From Lysinibacillus alkalisoli (lineage in GTDB: Bacteria; Bacillota; Bacilli; Bacillales_A; Planococcaceae), in contig NZ_BMJT01000002.1 in assembly GCF_014643595.1 (NCBI RefSeq), positions 62,001 to 126,000 on the forward strand: 64,000 bases of DNA, in the 5' to 3' direction. The notes under the pieces were generated by a model, which made no database searches, was not told the DNA's origin, and saw only the letters and a program-made list of their open reading frames with translations. Positions 45,001 through 53,169 of the stretch are shown here, in pieces. A program made the translations under genes and the position numbers. Every line of letters begins with the position of its first letter. Positions within the stretch are counted from its first letter, which is position 1.

Positions 45001-45274
45001 ATCGGAAGCTGAAGTAGCGCCAATTGAAATCTTAAATGTTGATGCAGATAATGGTGTAATTACAGGCACGACAGACAAATCTGTAACAAAAGTGATGTTA
45101 TCGCTAAATGGCCAAAATTTATCGGTTTATGAAGTAGCAGATGGTGCATTTACCATTAATCGTAAATACTTTAAAGTAGGCAATGAACTGCGTAAGCTAA
45201 AAGCAGGCGATGAAATTACGGTACGTAATTACGAGAAATTAAAATCAGGTTCAGCAACGTTTATCGTTAAATAA
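42041..45274 (+). CDS. Large secreted repeat protein with bacterial Ig-like domains
   Basis: A 1077-residue secreted protein. A signal peptide (about 1-36) is followed by a unique domain to about residue 345 with AEIDxx-poor, beta-rich sequence. Next are five tandem Ig-like repeats of 89 residues (about 350-805); the middle three are near-identical at protein and DNA level (TDVATTGNSTDGYEVTGK, PGATVNVYDKDNNKVGTGT). Three further related domains of 75-85 residues (TITGTAGPNVNRVLLNVNGH...) form the C-terminus. No LPxTG, SLH or membrane anchor is seen. It is inserted inside the capsule locus, so it may be a capsule- or matrix-associated adhesin. GGAGAG sets ATG 42041. Confidence 0.85.
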   Translation: MVKYKSKWVTSMAASVLALSVVASPLAVVVGEDGKIKVTENQADAALLDIELLSDTKLTNDGGTTATHRFDLNQNGSQEVIFDIEGKALANASAVVSGKKTAVITVPEELAGHVQANGEASIDSSITLRINEVQGIQTVITTTNTLLDAVASIIDNKVVGHLVKINVKEVRDNLNLLENLSEFGQGQFKAPITVTPDGRIVKAELNGGLGPIIAQSINRVLTDLQAAVNAINVDITLVPDTPILGPLNPRTVVNGLIDTLFAPAKLAAKGAIEVAKGGLTVGGALVNQLADAAVLGDTRVKLPTKINGDVAYLKNNPSLDAQFAGSVVHGNVLDLDILSGADGKSTLYYKGDTTALQPTLTLDPVTGDSTTGYEVKGTTTPNTTVTIKDSTGKTVGTTTSGADGSFTIAVDGSVGQEVTLTVTAKNDYGEKQGTVTTPKDQAVAPSAPTDVATTGNSTDGYEVTGKTEPGATVNVYDKDNNKVGTGTADNNGNFTVTVPGTVGPEQDLTVKGENSAGEGDSTTTKTPKDQAVAPSAPTDVATTGNSTSGYTVTGKAEPGATVNIYDKDNNKVGTGTTHTDGTFTVQVPGSVGQEADLTVKAQNNAGEGNGTTTKTPKDQAVAPSAPTDVATTGNSTDGYEVKGKAEPGATVNVYDKDNNKVGTGTADNNGNFTVTVPGTVGGEQDLTVKAQNDAGEGDGATTKTPKDSDTTGPEAPTDLKVTGNPDDGYTVTGKTEPGAEVVITDANGTEVGTGTADGDGNFSIDVPGTVGPDKDLTVTPTDKDGNKGDSGHVKTPPAEATDTGEISINGIEEFNYVITGTAPKATKKVKLIVNGHSLVTADVAADGTFTFDRKYVYDKDGNKKVLGAGDVIRVEHFGAGGEKIVAAETVVTAANLEITVQDIQVDPRNFDMTTITGTAGPNVNRVLLNVNGHDLQVATVTAEGKYSFERKYVYDNAGNKKLFGAGDIVKISAYDSGKQHYFVETTVSEAEVAPIEILNVDADNGVITGTTDKSVTKVMLSLNGQNLSVYEVADGAFTINRKYFKVGNELRKLKAGDEITVRNYEKLKSGSATFIVK
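43085..44420 (+). repeat. 267-bp tandem repeats (89 codons) in the surface protein gene
   Basis: The string CCGAAAGACCAAGCAGTAGC starts at 43352, 43619 and 43886, exactly 267 bp apart, and a diverged CCGAAGGA recurs at 44153. Flanking units are more diverged. The inner units are similar enough for slippage or recombination to change copy number. Confidence 0.9.
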
Positions 45275-45284
45275 CTTTATGGTA

Positions 45285-45317
45285 GAGGGTAGGGCGAGTT
45301 ATCGCTTTACCCTCACT
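45285..45317 (+). terminator. Hairpin after the surface protein gene
   Basis: GAGGGTA / TACCCTC with inner CGA / TCG pairs; the following T-run is weak, so termination may be partial, leaving the lipoprotein gene connected. Confidence 0.55.
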
Positions 45318-45337
45318 ATTTCAAAATGGAGTGATAT

Positions 45338-45793
45338 GTGATGTGGAAATTAACAAAGACAATTACGATTTTAGCGATAACTTTAGCTATTGTAACAGCA
45401 TGTACCAAACAGCAAGATAGTGGCGATGAGCAAGCCAAAAAAACAACGATTAAAACGGGCGATATTAAAGAAGATTATAAAGAGATGACGGTTAACGATT
45501 TTGTCTTAAAATTATCATCTACATCTGTAAAAGACGATACGTTAACTTTACATTTAGATGTAGAAAATCAGTTTGAAGATGAACGATTATTTGATGCACT
45601 TGTATTAAATATACAAAATGCAGATGGCGATAACTTAGCTGTTGCGGCAGACAACAACTTAGGACAAGCACTTAAATCCGGCGAGAAAACAGAAGGTGTT
45701 GTATCGTTTAACGCGATTGGTGATGGTCCTTATGAAGTGATTTATGATGACTTAGAAGGCACAGAGCAAAAGCTATGGGAAATTAATCGCTAA
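45338..45793 (+). CDS. Lipoprotein (DUF4352/DUF5067-like)
   Basis: A lipoprotein of about 150 residues with lipobox VTAC (about residue 22). The mature part contains the Ig-like pattern LSSTSVKDDTLTLHLDVENQFEDERLF... ALVLNIQNADGDNL, like DUF4352/DUF5067 telokin-type domains that occur in many Firmicutes lipoproteins. Start is GTG 45338 or ATG 45341 behind GGAG. It sits between the repeat protein and a TetR gene; a role at the cell surface is inferred. Confidence 0.75.
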   Translation: MMWKLTKTITILAITLAIVTACTKQQDSGDEQAKKTTIKTGDIKEDYKEMTVNDFVLKLSSTSVKDDTLTLHLDVENQFEDERLFDALVLNIQNADGDNLAVAADNNLGQALKSGEKTEGVVSFNAIGDGPYEVIYDDLEGTEQKLWEINR

Positions 45794-45805
45794 GGAGTGA
45801 ATGAA

Positions 45806-46393
45806 ATGCCGTTTAAAAAGCATGAAGCGATCGATGCTAAAGAGTATATTTTTGAAGCATTTAAGAAATTATTGAAGGATCAACATTACGACAAAATAAC
45901 GGTGTTAGATATCACAAATCAAGCTCAAATCAATCGTGCAACATTTTATTTATATTTTAAAGATAAACAAGAATTATATACTATTTTTTATCAACGTTAT
46001 ATGAAACAAATTGAGCATATTTTAAGTGCTCTTAAAAGCCCGACCTATATTAACAAAAAAATTGAGTTATACACAACAACGCCATTACCGCCAATTACCG
46101 CGATGTTAAGTTATTTACGCAAAGAGAAAAATGTCACTAAGACTTTATTTGGTGATACAGGGCATATTAAAGTACTGCGTGACTTGAGTGATCTTTTTGA
46201 ACGTTACTACTTGTTTTTATATAACAAAGACCGTCCCGTCCGTTTTATTAAAAAAGGTAAAACTATTGAAAATGATACACGTTATATATTGATTGCTCTA
46301 GTGGGTATGGTAGTACGCTGGATTGAAGATGATATGAAACGTCCAGTAGATGAGGTAGCGATTGATTTCGTTAAATTTTCATTAAAGTTATGA
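45806..46393 (+). CDS. TetR/AcrR-family regulator
   Basis: A 195-residue regulator with an N-terminal helix-turn-helix (ITVLDITNQAQINRATFYLYFKDKQELY, about 30-60) and a C-terminal ligand domain of the DhaS/TetR_C-7 type ending in a charged helix. The frame opens at GTG 45797, which lies within AAGGAG; ATG 45806 eight nt after it is the likely start. Placed inside the capsule locus, it may regulate the surface protein or polysaccharide genes; target unknown. Confidence 0.88.
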   Translation: MPFKKHEAIDAKEYIFEAFKKLLKDQHYDKITVLDITNQAQINRATFYLYFKDKQELYTIFYQRYMKQIEHILSALKSPTYINKKIELYTTTPLPPITAMLSYLRKEKNVTKTLFGDTGHIKVLRDLSDLFERYYLFLYNKDRPVRFIKKGKTIENDTRYILIALVGMVVRWIEDDMKRPVDEVAIDFVKFSLKL

Positions 46394-46405
46394 GGTGGGG
46401 AGTCA

Positions 46406-47263
46406 ATGTTATTTGTAACAGGGTTAACAGGTAACACAGGGCAACAATTTCTCGCACTATGTCAGGAAAGTGATTTCCCTATTGTAACCATCACAAGAGA
46501 TCGTTCAAAACAATCAACTGCTCATGTGATTTATATACATGGCGATTTATCGGATAAAGATTTGGTGGCACAATTGCTCACAAAATATCCTATTACAGAA
46601 ATGATACACATTGCTAATATTCGCTTTACACCAATGCTCATGCAACTTGCAGAGCAATATGCAGTGAAACGTGTAATTGCTGTCCATACTACAGGTGTTT
46701 ATTCAATCTATCAAGAAGCAAGAGCACAGTATGAAGAAATTGAGCATACCATTTTTTCTCAGTCATACCATGTACCTTATGTGATTGTAAGACCGACAAT
46801 GATTTATGGTAATGACCAAGACCATAATATGCATAAACTCATTCGTTTTTTACAGTGTAGTCGTGTATTTCCAATGTTTGGCTCAGGGGAGTCAACGATG
46901 CAACCTGTACATGTAGAAGATTTGGCACAAGCGATTTATGATATTTATCAGCAAAAAAACATACGTAATATGGATTTTGATTTATCTGGCGGAAGTGTCA
47001 AGACGTATAAAGCTATTGTGCAGTTGATTGCACGTGAATTGAATCGCTCTATAGTCCTTTGTTATGTGCCCCTTACTTGGGCACAAAAAATTGTGACATG
47101 GCTACCACAATCCATTATTAAAGAAGAACAAGTCAAGCGTTTACAAGAAGATAAAGCATATCCACACAATAAAGCAACGCAAGTCTTTGGCTATCAACCA
47201 CGAAGTTTTGAGCAAGGCATACGACAAGAAATCACGTTGTTAAAGCGAAAGGGGCTACTTTAA
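46406..47263 (+). CDS. NAD(P)-dependent sugar epimerase/reductase (CapN/WbpV-like)
   Basis: A 285-residue short-chain reductase-like protein. The N-terminal TGLTGNTGQQFL is a dinucleotide-binding motif; RPTMIYGNDQDHNMHKLIRFLQ and the PVHVEDLAQAIYDIY segment are typical of CapN-type 4-keto reductases. Around the active site (HTTGVYSIYQEARAQYEEIEH) I do not see a canonical Tyr-x3-Lys, so activity should be treated with care. It precedes a glycosyltransferase and a priming transferase, as capN neighbours capL/capM in staphylococcal loci. GAGGTGGGG sets the ATG. Confidence 0.75.
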   Translation: MLFVTGLTGNTGQQFLALCQESDFPIVTITRDRSKQSTAHVIYIHGDLSDKDLVAQLLTKYPITEMIHIANIRFTPMLMQLAEQYAVKRVIAVHTTGVYSIYQEARAQYEEIEHTIFSQSYHVPYVIVRPTMIYGNDQDHNMHKLIRFLQCSRVFPMFGSGESTMQPVHVEDLAQAIYDIYQQKNIRNMDFDLSGGSVKTYKAIVQLIARELNRSIVLCYVPLTWAQKIVTWLPQSIIKEEQVKRLQEDKAYPHNKATQVFGYQPRSFEQGIRQEITLLKRKGLL

Positions 47264-47265
47264 TT

Positions 47266-48402
47266 ATGAAGGTTTTACAAGTGACAGCCATTGATTTTAC
47301 AGCACAAAAATTTTTATTACCACTCGTAGATACATTACAAAACAAGGGGTACACGACACATATTGCTTGCTGTGTAAGTGATGAGAGTCAAGCAATGTTA
47401 CAAGCCTATCAAGTACATCACATTCCATTTAGTCGCAGTTTACAAATAACAGCTCATGTTAAAAGTATTGCGGCACTCTATCAGTTATTGCGCCAAGAGC
47501 GATATGATGTGGTACATGCACATACGCCAATAGCTAGTTTAATTGCGCGTTTTGCGGCAAAATTAGCAGGCGTTCCTACTATTATTTATACTGCGCATGG
47601 CTTTTATTTTCATGATAATATGCCCAAATGGCAATATGCTGTAGCTTATCATTTAGAGAAAGTGTTTGCTCGCCTTTTTACCGACGAAATCTTTTTTCAA
47701 AGTATCGAGGATTATACATTAGCAGTAGAAAAGCGCTTTAAAGCACCGCAATATTTAACACATATTAGTAACGGTGTAGACCGCAATAAATTTAATCCAG
47801 CGCATTATAAGCATTCCATAATTCGGGACCAGCTAGGGATTGACCAACAAGCACCTGTTTTTATTTTTGTGGGTCGTCTTGTGAAGGAGAAAGGTGTGGA
47901 AGAGTTAATTCAAGCATTTGAACAATTACCTCAGCAAGAGGCATATCTTCTTATTGTAGGTGATACAGTAAATGGTGATCGTAGTTTAGCTAATCTCACA
48001 ACCCATCATCCACGCATCCTATTTTTAGGCTTACGACATGATATCCCAGCGTTACTACATGCGGCAGATATTTTTGTCTTGCCCTCCTATCGTGAGGGTT
48101 TGCCACGTTCGATTATTGAAGCGATGGCAATGGGTAAAGCGATTATTGCAACTAATATTAGAGGGTGTCGTGAAGAAGTTAGTCATGCCGTGAATGGGCT
48201 ATTATGTGAGCCAGCAGATGTGGATAGCTTAAAAGAGTGTATGGCATATTTACTCTCAACACCAATACTTATTCAACAATACGGTGCAAAAAGCCGCGCT
48301 ATATTCTTAAATCAATTTGATGAAGCTATCGTTTTACAAAAACAAGTAGATGTCTATCATACTTTGCAAACGACAAGCGAAAGGGTGACGCCTTCTGTAT
48401 GA
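47266..48402 (+). CDS. Glycosyltransferase, GT4 family (CapL/EpsD-like)
   Basis: A 378-residue GT-B enzyme. The N-terminal acceptor domain has VVHAHTPIASLIARFAAKLAGVPTIIYTAHGFYFHD, a signature of the branch that acts on the second sugar of lipid-linked intermediates. The C-terminal donor site reads PSYREGLPRSIIEAMAMGKAIIATNIRGCREEV (E-x7-E). Its stop overlaps the next start (ATGA), tying it to the priming transferase. Confidence 0.9.
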   Translation: MKVLQVTAIDFTAQKFLLPLVDTLQNKGYTTHIACCVSDESQAMLQAYQVHHIPFSRSLQITAHVKSIAALYQLLRQERYDVVHAHTPIASLIARFAAKLAGVPTIIYTAHGFYFHDNMPKWQYAVAYHLEKVFARLFTDEIFFQSIEDYTLAVEKRFKAPQYLTHISNGVDRNKFNPAHYKHSIIRDQLGIDQQAPVFIFVGRLVKEKGVEELIQAFEQLPQQEAYLLIVGDTVNGDRSLANLTTHHPRILFLGLRHDIPALLHAADIFVLPSYREGLPRSIIEAMAMGKAIIATNIRGCREEVSHAVNGLLCEPADVDSLKECMAYLLSTPILIQQYGAKSRAIFLNQFDEAIVLQKQVDVYHTLQTTSERVTPSV

Positions 48403-48959
48403 AACGTTTTTCTGACGTTGTATTAGCAACATTATTAGTAGTAGTAACTTGTGTGCCAATGATAATGATTGCTGTTTGGATTAAATATGATTCACCTGGG
48501 CCTATCATATTCAAACAAAAACGCGCAGGGCAACATCATCAAAATTTTTATATTTGGAAGTTTCGCACCATGTACATCAATACACCCAATGTTGCTACTG
48601 ATGCTTTAGCTAACCATGCGCAATATATTACACCAAGTGGACGCTTTTTACGTAAAACGAGCTTGGATGAATTACCACAACTCATTAATATTATAAGAGG
48701 CGATATGTCTTTTGTTGGTCCGAGACCGGCACTGTACACTCAATACGAATTAATTGAAATGCGCGAAATGTGTAATATTGAATCTGTAAAGCCAGGTTTA
48801 ACAGGTTATGCTCAAATTAATGGACGCGATTTTATCACAGATGAACAAAAAGTATACTATGACCAATATTATGTGGAGCATAGAGGGTGGCGTTTGGATT
48901 GTTATATTATGTTTCATACTTTTATTCGCGTACTTGCCACGCGTGATATTAAGTCATAA
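48399..48959 (+). CDS. Priming sugar-phosphate transferase (CapM/EpsL-like)
   Basis: A 186-residue transferase that starts the repeat unit by moving a sugar phosphate to undecaprenyl phosphate. It has one N-terminal membrane helix (about 5-27) and the conserved core: DSPGPIIFKQKRAG, FYIWKFRTM, LRKTSLDELPQLINIIRGDMSFVGPRPAL, KPGLTGYAQINGR. This is the short single-helix PglC/CapM class. Given the CapD- and CapN-like genes, QuiNAc- or FucNAc-phosphate is a likely donor. A terminator ends the locus. Confidence 0.93.
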   Translation: MKRFSDVVLATLLVVVTCVPMIMIAVWIKYDSPGPIIFKQKRAGQHHQNFYIWKFRTMYINTPNVATDALANHAQYITPSGRFLRKTSLDELPQLINIIRGDMSFVGPRPALYTQYELIEMREMCNIESVKPGLTGYAQINGRDFITDEQKVYYDQYYVEHRGWRLDCYIMFHTFIRVLATRDIKS

Positions 48960-48968
48960 TCGCATGAG

Positions 48969-49003
48969 AAACATGTTTGCACAAATGATGCAAACATGTT
49001 TTT
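48969..49003 (+). terminator. Terminator of capsule block 2
   Basis: AAACATGTTTGCA / TGCAAACATGTTT 13-bp stem and T-run. Confidence 0.9.
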
Positions 49004-49161
49004 ATATTCATCACTAAGAGGGATGGTTATCATTTGTGTTAGAGTATGACTTGTTCTGTTAGATATCTAATGTTATTGCCTTTACGTTGCGTAAATGGCA
49101 TAAGAGTTGCTATATGCAACGGGTACAATATGGTATAACAGAACAGAAAGGTGGTTCAAGT

Positions 49162-50154
49162 ATGAATAAGAAAGTAGTAATAGGATTAGGTGCAGTAGCT
49201 ATAATAGCAATTGTCTAGAATTATATGAACGTAACACGTGTTGATGTCTCAGAGGAGATGGAAATCCCGCTACAGCATAAGCAAGCTATTGCAGTTGAAA
49301 CAACTAATGCCGACATTGAAGTTGTGGCAACAGACCAACATAACATTACGGTAGCTGTCACAGGGCAGGTGTCACCCAAGTATAAAGAAATGACGAAGCT
49401 ACACGTCGAAAAAAGCGAAGATACTATTGAGCTTACATATAAGCCAAGCAATCATATTAGTATCTTTGCATGGAGTAGAGCGAAAAATGTAAAAATGACA
49501 GTATATGTGCCAAATAAAATAACAAATATTACGTTAAAAACGTCATCAGGGGATCAAGTCATCAAAGAAATAAGGACTGCACAATCGATAATAGCGAATG
49601 CCACAAGTGGTGATATTAAGGCAAACTATATTCATGCCATGAAAATGGAGATGGTAGCGACAAGTGGTGATATTATAGCCAAGAATATTACGAGTGAACA
49701 ACATAAAATGATAACGACAAGTGGTGACGTCACATTACATAATAGTGAAGCACAAACAATAACCTTACATGCCACAAGTGGTGATATTACAGCCAATGCG
49801 CTAAAAGCTGCACAACTTGAAGTTGAAACGACAAGTGGAGAGCAAACATTTCGTGAAATTGCAACAACAAATGCAACCATGATAGCTACGAGTGGTGACA
49901 TTGTCATAGACTTTATAAAGTGGGATGGCACCATAAAAGCTCATACAACAAGTGGAGAGCAAAACATACAACTCCCAGAAAAAAATAAAGATTTTAGCAT
50001 AAAAGCCAATGTCACATCAGGTGATATTGTTATTGATATAGGCGATATTAAGCAAGAATTTAGCAAGGCAACAACGATCAATATGGGCAAAGGTACACAA
50101 CAAATCCAAACAGAAGCGACGAACGGTGATATTGTTATTCGTCAATCATCATAA
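49162..50154 (+). pseudogene. DUF4097 (LiaG-like) protein interrupted by an in-frame amber codon
   Basis: A gene with a good ribosome site (AAAGGTGG) and ATG 49162 encodes a membrane anchor (MNKKVVIGLGAVAIIAIV), then meets TAG at 49216-49218 and continues in the same frame with 309 further codons from ATG 49225. The downstream part is a DUF4097 beta-helix with many TSGDI/TSGE repeats about 20 residues apart, as in LiaG-like envelope proteins. As written, the ectodomain lacks its anchor and its own ribosome site. It may be a recent pseudogene, a read-through gene or a sequencing error. Confidence 0.7.
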
Positions 50155-50324
50155 AATAACCTTGATTGTAACAGTACACTTATCTTGCTCTACAGATATA
50201 GAGTGGTGATATTGATAAATCATTTCATTTGAAATATTATATTCCATTTATTATATCTTTTGTTTAATTTATTACCATTATATAAATATATTTCCTTTAA
50301 ATATAAAAAAGGTAGTTTATTTTG

Positions 50325-50599
50325 TTGAAAAAAATAGCAACTATAGGATTAGCCGCAACAATTAGTCTAGTATCAATATCTGTGTTTGCAGGGACACTAA
50401 GTAACCAAACAAATGCAAGTTATGGCGCTAATCGTCTATATAGCGTTTTAGATTATGGGGGACATTATTTTCACACTTTATGCAATCCTTGAATAAGGGA
50501 GAAAAATATACATTAATGATTGCATATAATGGCTATAGTTTAATTTCAAAAAGCAATGATTCACACCAAAGATTAGGTGAAATCATTGCTTTTTTATAA
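50325..50599 (+). pseudogene. Frameshifted small secreted peptide gene
   Basis: A TTG start (50325) opens a 55-codon frame with a clear signal peptide (MKKIATIGLAATISLVSISVFA) that stops at 50492. A second frame (from about 50480) continues with MQSLNKGEKYTLMIAYNGYSLISKSND to 50599, overlapping a terminator hairpin. The two parts look like one short secreted peptide broken by a frameshift near 50480. No strong ribosome site is seen. Family not recognised; N-terminal style resembles the secreted peptide at 55795. Confidence 0.4.
50549..50596 (+). terminator. Terminator after the frameshifted peptide
   Basis: AAAAAGCAATGAT / ATCATTGCTTTTTT stem with inner CACACC / GGTGA pairing and a T-run. 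Confidence 0.75.
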
Positions 50600-50789
50600 T
50601 AAAAAATTGAGTAATATGTATTATTAATCGGATAAAGTTCCATACTAAAATGATAAAAGAGATTAGTATCTTTTAGTTGGATTTATCAATGGGATTTACT
50701 TATGTTAATCAAAAATTTACGATATATTCAAATTTTTATAACAGTAATTTGCTAATGTGGGAGTGTAATAGCAGAGAGGAGGGAAAATA

Positions 50790-52367
50790 ATGAAAATACC
50801 AAACAAGTTTATTGCTATTATTACTATGCTTTTGTGTGTAAATATAGTCAGCGTTAGTACAACGTATGCAGAAGGTTTAGACGACCCTGCACCAGAGATT
50901 GTGCCAACACAGCCGAATGGCCAATCTGTACTCTTCGATAATATGCATGCTCAAACTGCTGGGCAAGCGGATTGGGTAATTGATGGTGCATTTTCTGACT
51001 TTGCAGAAGGGATTGCAAGTAGAGGTTATTACGTAACAGAGTTGCGTAAAACAACACCATTTACATGGCAAGACTTACAAAACTATGATGTATTTATTAT
51101 TCCCGAAGCTAATATCCCTTTTAAAAAGTCTGAGCAAGATGCTATGATTGCCTATGTGGAAAACGGAGGTAGTATTTTCTTTATTTCTGACCATTATAAT
51201 GCAGATCGTAATAAAAATCGCTGGGATTCTTCAGAAGTAATGAATGGTTATCGTAGAGGTGCCTATACAGATCCTACAAAAGGGATGTCAGTATCTGAGA
51301 AAAATTCAAATGCCATGCAAGGTATAGCGAGTACAGACTGGTTAAGTGATAACTTTGGTATTCGTTTCCGTTATAATGCCCTTGGCGATATTAAAACAAC
51401 AGCAGTTGTTAACGCGCAAGATACATTTAATATCACAACAGGTGTGTCAACAGTGACCATGCATGCAGGTTCAACTTTAGCAATTACGAATCCTCAACAA
51501 GCAAAAGGGATTGTGCATATGCCAAATGGTTTAACAACAACTCATAAGTGGGGGCCATCTGTTGACCAAGGAGTATACCATGGCGGAGGTATTGCAGAGG
51601 GCGCATATGCTGCGATTGCTAAGTTAGGTGCAGGTAAGGCTGCTTTCATTGGTGACTCATCACCTGTAGAGGATGCTACACCAAAATATCGCAATGAAGA
51701 GACAGGAAAAATAAAGAAAACATATGATGGTTTTACCGATGCCGATAATGGTACATTACTGTTAAATATGGTAGACTGGTTAGCCAATCAAGAAGATTAT
51801 CAGTCATTTATGGAAACAAATATCTCACGTGATACAGTATCGCCACAATTAGCGATAGAAGAACCTCTTCATTCAACGGAACCTCAACAAGAACCATGGT
51901 CAAATCCATTACCAACCTATCGTTGGTATGAGGCAACTTCCTTTGCTGCGGGTTCATTTGGTTCAAGTGAGTTACCTATAGCAGAGCCACTTTATAGGTT
52001 ATTGCATAATGCTATAATGGCAAATCATACAACAGAAACTGTAACCGTAAAAATTGAAGGATTGCAACCAAACCAAATGATAACAGATATCACATTAGGT
52101 GCTTATATTACAGGTGGTCAGCAAATTGCTAAAGTACAAAATATAAATGGCTCTTGGCCAACAAGTTACGGATATAGTACCCCCTTCTCCATGTTAGCAA
52201 ATGCACAAGGTGTGGCAACAAAGCAGATTAACATGCAGTTTAATCCAAATATTACCGGTCAAGCGAATCTACGTTTGCGTCAAAATAAAAACAATGTTGT
52301 AACACAGGCTATTACAATAAGTGTTGCTAAGCAGCGCGAGGCTATACAAGATAAAGTGGCAAATTGA
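50790..52367 (+). CDS. Large secreted protein with GATase/DUF4350-like N-terminal domain
   Basis: A 525-residue exported protein with a signal peptide (about 1-28, ending YAE). Residues about 45-330 look like a class I glutamine-amidotransferase-like (DUF4350/ThuA type) fold: VLFDNMHAQTAGQADWVIDGAFSDFAEGI, YDVFIIPEANIPF, ENGGSIFFISDHYNAD and AAFIGDSSPVED. The C-terminal 150 residues are beta-rich. Comparable domains occur with extracellular nucleases and binding proteins, but no nuclease motif is seen. GAGAGGAGGG sets ATG 50790. Function unknown. Confidence 0.7.
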   Translation: MKIPNKFIAIITMLLCVNIVSVSTTYAEGLDDPAPEIVPTQPNGQSVLFDNMHAQTAGQADWVIDGAFSDFAEGIASRGYYVTELRKTTPFTWQDLQNYDVFIIPEANIPFKKSEQDAMIAYVENGGSIFFISDHYNADRNKNRWDSSEVMNGYRRGAYTDPTKGMSVSEKNSNAMQGIASTDWLSDNFGIRFRYNALGDIKTTAVVNAQDTFNITTGVSTVTMHAGSTLAITNPQQAKGIVHMPNGLTTTHKWGPSVDQGVYHGGGIAEGAYAAIAKLGAGKAAFIGDSSPVEDATPKYRNEETGKIKKTYDGFTDADNGTLLLNMVDWLANQEDYQSFMETNISRDTVSPQLAIEEPLHSTEPQQEPWSNPLPTYRWYEATSFAAGSFGSSELPIAEPLYRLLHNAIMANHTTETVTVKIEGLQPNQMITDITLGAYITGGQQIAKVQNINGSWPTSYGYSTPFSMLANAQGVATKQINMQFNPNITGQANLRLRQNKNNVVTQAITISVAKQREAIQDKVAN

Positions 52368-52502
52368 TGAATAGTCGTGGAAAAAGAAATAGCCATAGTA
52401 TGAGCGCCAAAGCAGATTGCTTTATTTTGTATAAGCATGCTTTCTGTATGGTATATGAGGCGAACGAGGTCTGTGAAAAGCGTAAAAATAAATACTCATA
52501 TA

Positions 52503-52534
52503 AAAAGGAATACCACAAATGCGGTATTCCTTTT
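52503..52534. terminator. Bidirectional terminator
   Basis: AAAAGGAATACC / GGTATTCCTTTT 12-bp stem between converging genes. Confidence 0.9.
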
Positions 52535-52545
52535 CCTTTTTACTG

Positions 52546-53085
52546 TTATTTAATAAGTGGTAAGATTTGTTTGAACTCTGGTGTGCCAGCACGTGCCATT
52601 AACTCATAAATGACACTTTCTGTAGCTGTTGGGGCAATTCCTTTTGCCTTCATCTTATCAATGCCAATCCTTTTATTCGCTTCTGTGCGCGAGGATACAG
52701 CATCTACAACGACTTCTACTTCATAACCAAGTTGTTGTAGTGAAGCAGCAGTTTGGTAGACACAAATATGAGATTCAATACCGCAAACAATCATTTGTTT
52801 ACGTGCCGTTTGTTGTAGGGCATTGGTAAATTGAGCGTTTAAACAAGCATTAAACTCGATTTTTTCAATAGGTTGTTGATGGGTTAAATGTTGAGCAATT
52901 TGTTCTGAGGTTTTACCTAAACCTTTAGGATATTGCTCTAACCATAAAATAGGCACATTAAAAATGGTAACGGCCTGTACCAAACGTTCAATATTAGCAA
53001 GAAGTCTTTCACTATCGTACACCATTTCTGCCAATTTCCCTTGTACATCCACAATCACTAAACAAGCTTCATCTTTGTTAATCAT
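52546..53085 (-). CDS. Isochorismatase-family cysteine hydrolase
   Basis: A 179-residue cytoplasmic hydrolase of the YcaC/isochorismatase-like group. The catalytic triad is visible: Asp in LVIVDVQGKL (about 13), Lys in KIEFNACLN (about 75) and Cys in IVCGIESHICVYQTA (about 107). The substrate is unknown; relatives act on amides, nicotinamide or isochorismate. GGGGGAATG sets the ATG. Transcribed alone, ending in the shared terminator. Confidence 0.88.
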   Translation of the reverse strand: MINKDEACLVIVDVQGKLAEMVYDSERLLANIERLVQAVTIFNVPILWLEQYPKGLGKTSEQIAQHLTHQQPIEKIEFNACLNAQFTNALQQTARKQMIVCGIESHICVYQTAASLQQLGYEVEVVVDAVSSRTEANKRIGIDKMKAKGIAPTATESVIYELMARAGTPEFKQILPLIK

Positions 53086-53130
53086 TTACATTCCCCCTTT
53101 AGTGTAAGTGTAGCATGAAAAGGGTAGTGT

Positions 53131-53163
53131 AAAAAAGAGAACGAGCACAAATTTGTGCTCGCC
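53131..53163 (-). terminator. Terminator of the 23-residue peptide gene
   Basis: CGAGCACAAA / TTTGTGCTCG, a perfect 10-bp stem, followed on the minus strand by TTCTCTTTTTT. Confidence 0.85.
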
Positions 53164-53169
53164 CTTCCT

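Noticed and set aside
52364-52609. 81-codon frame overlapping the end of the large secreted protein gene
   Set aside because: It runs through a strong bidirectional terminator into the 3' end of the opposite isochorismatase gene and has no protein-like pattern.
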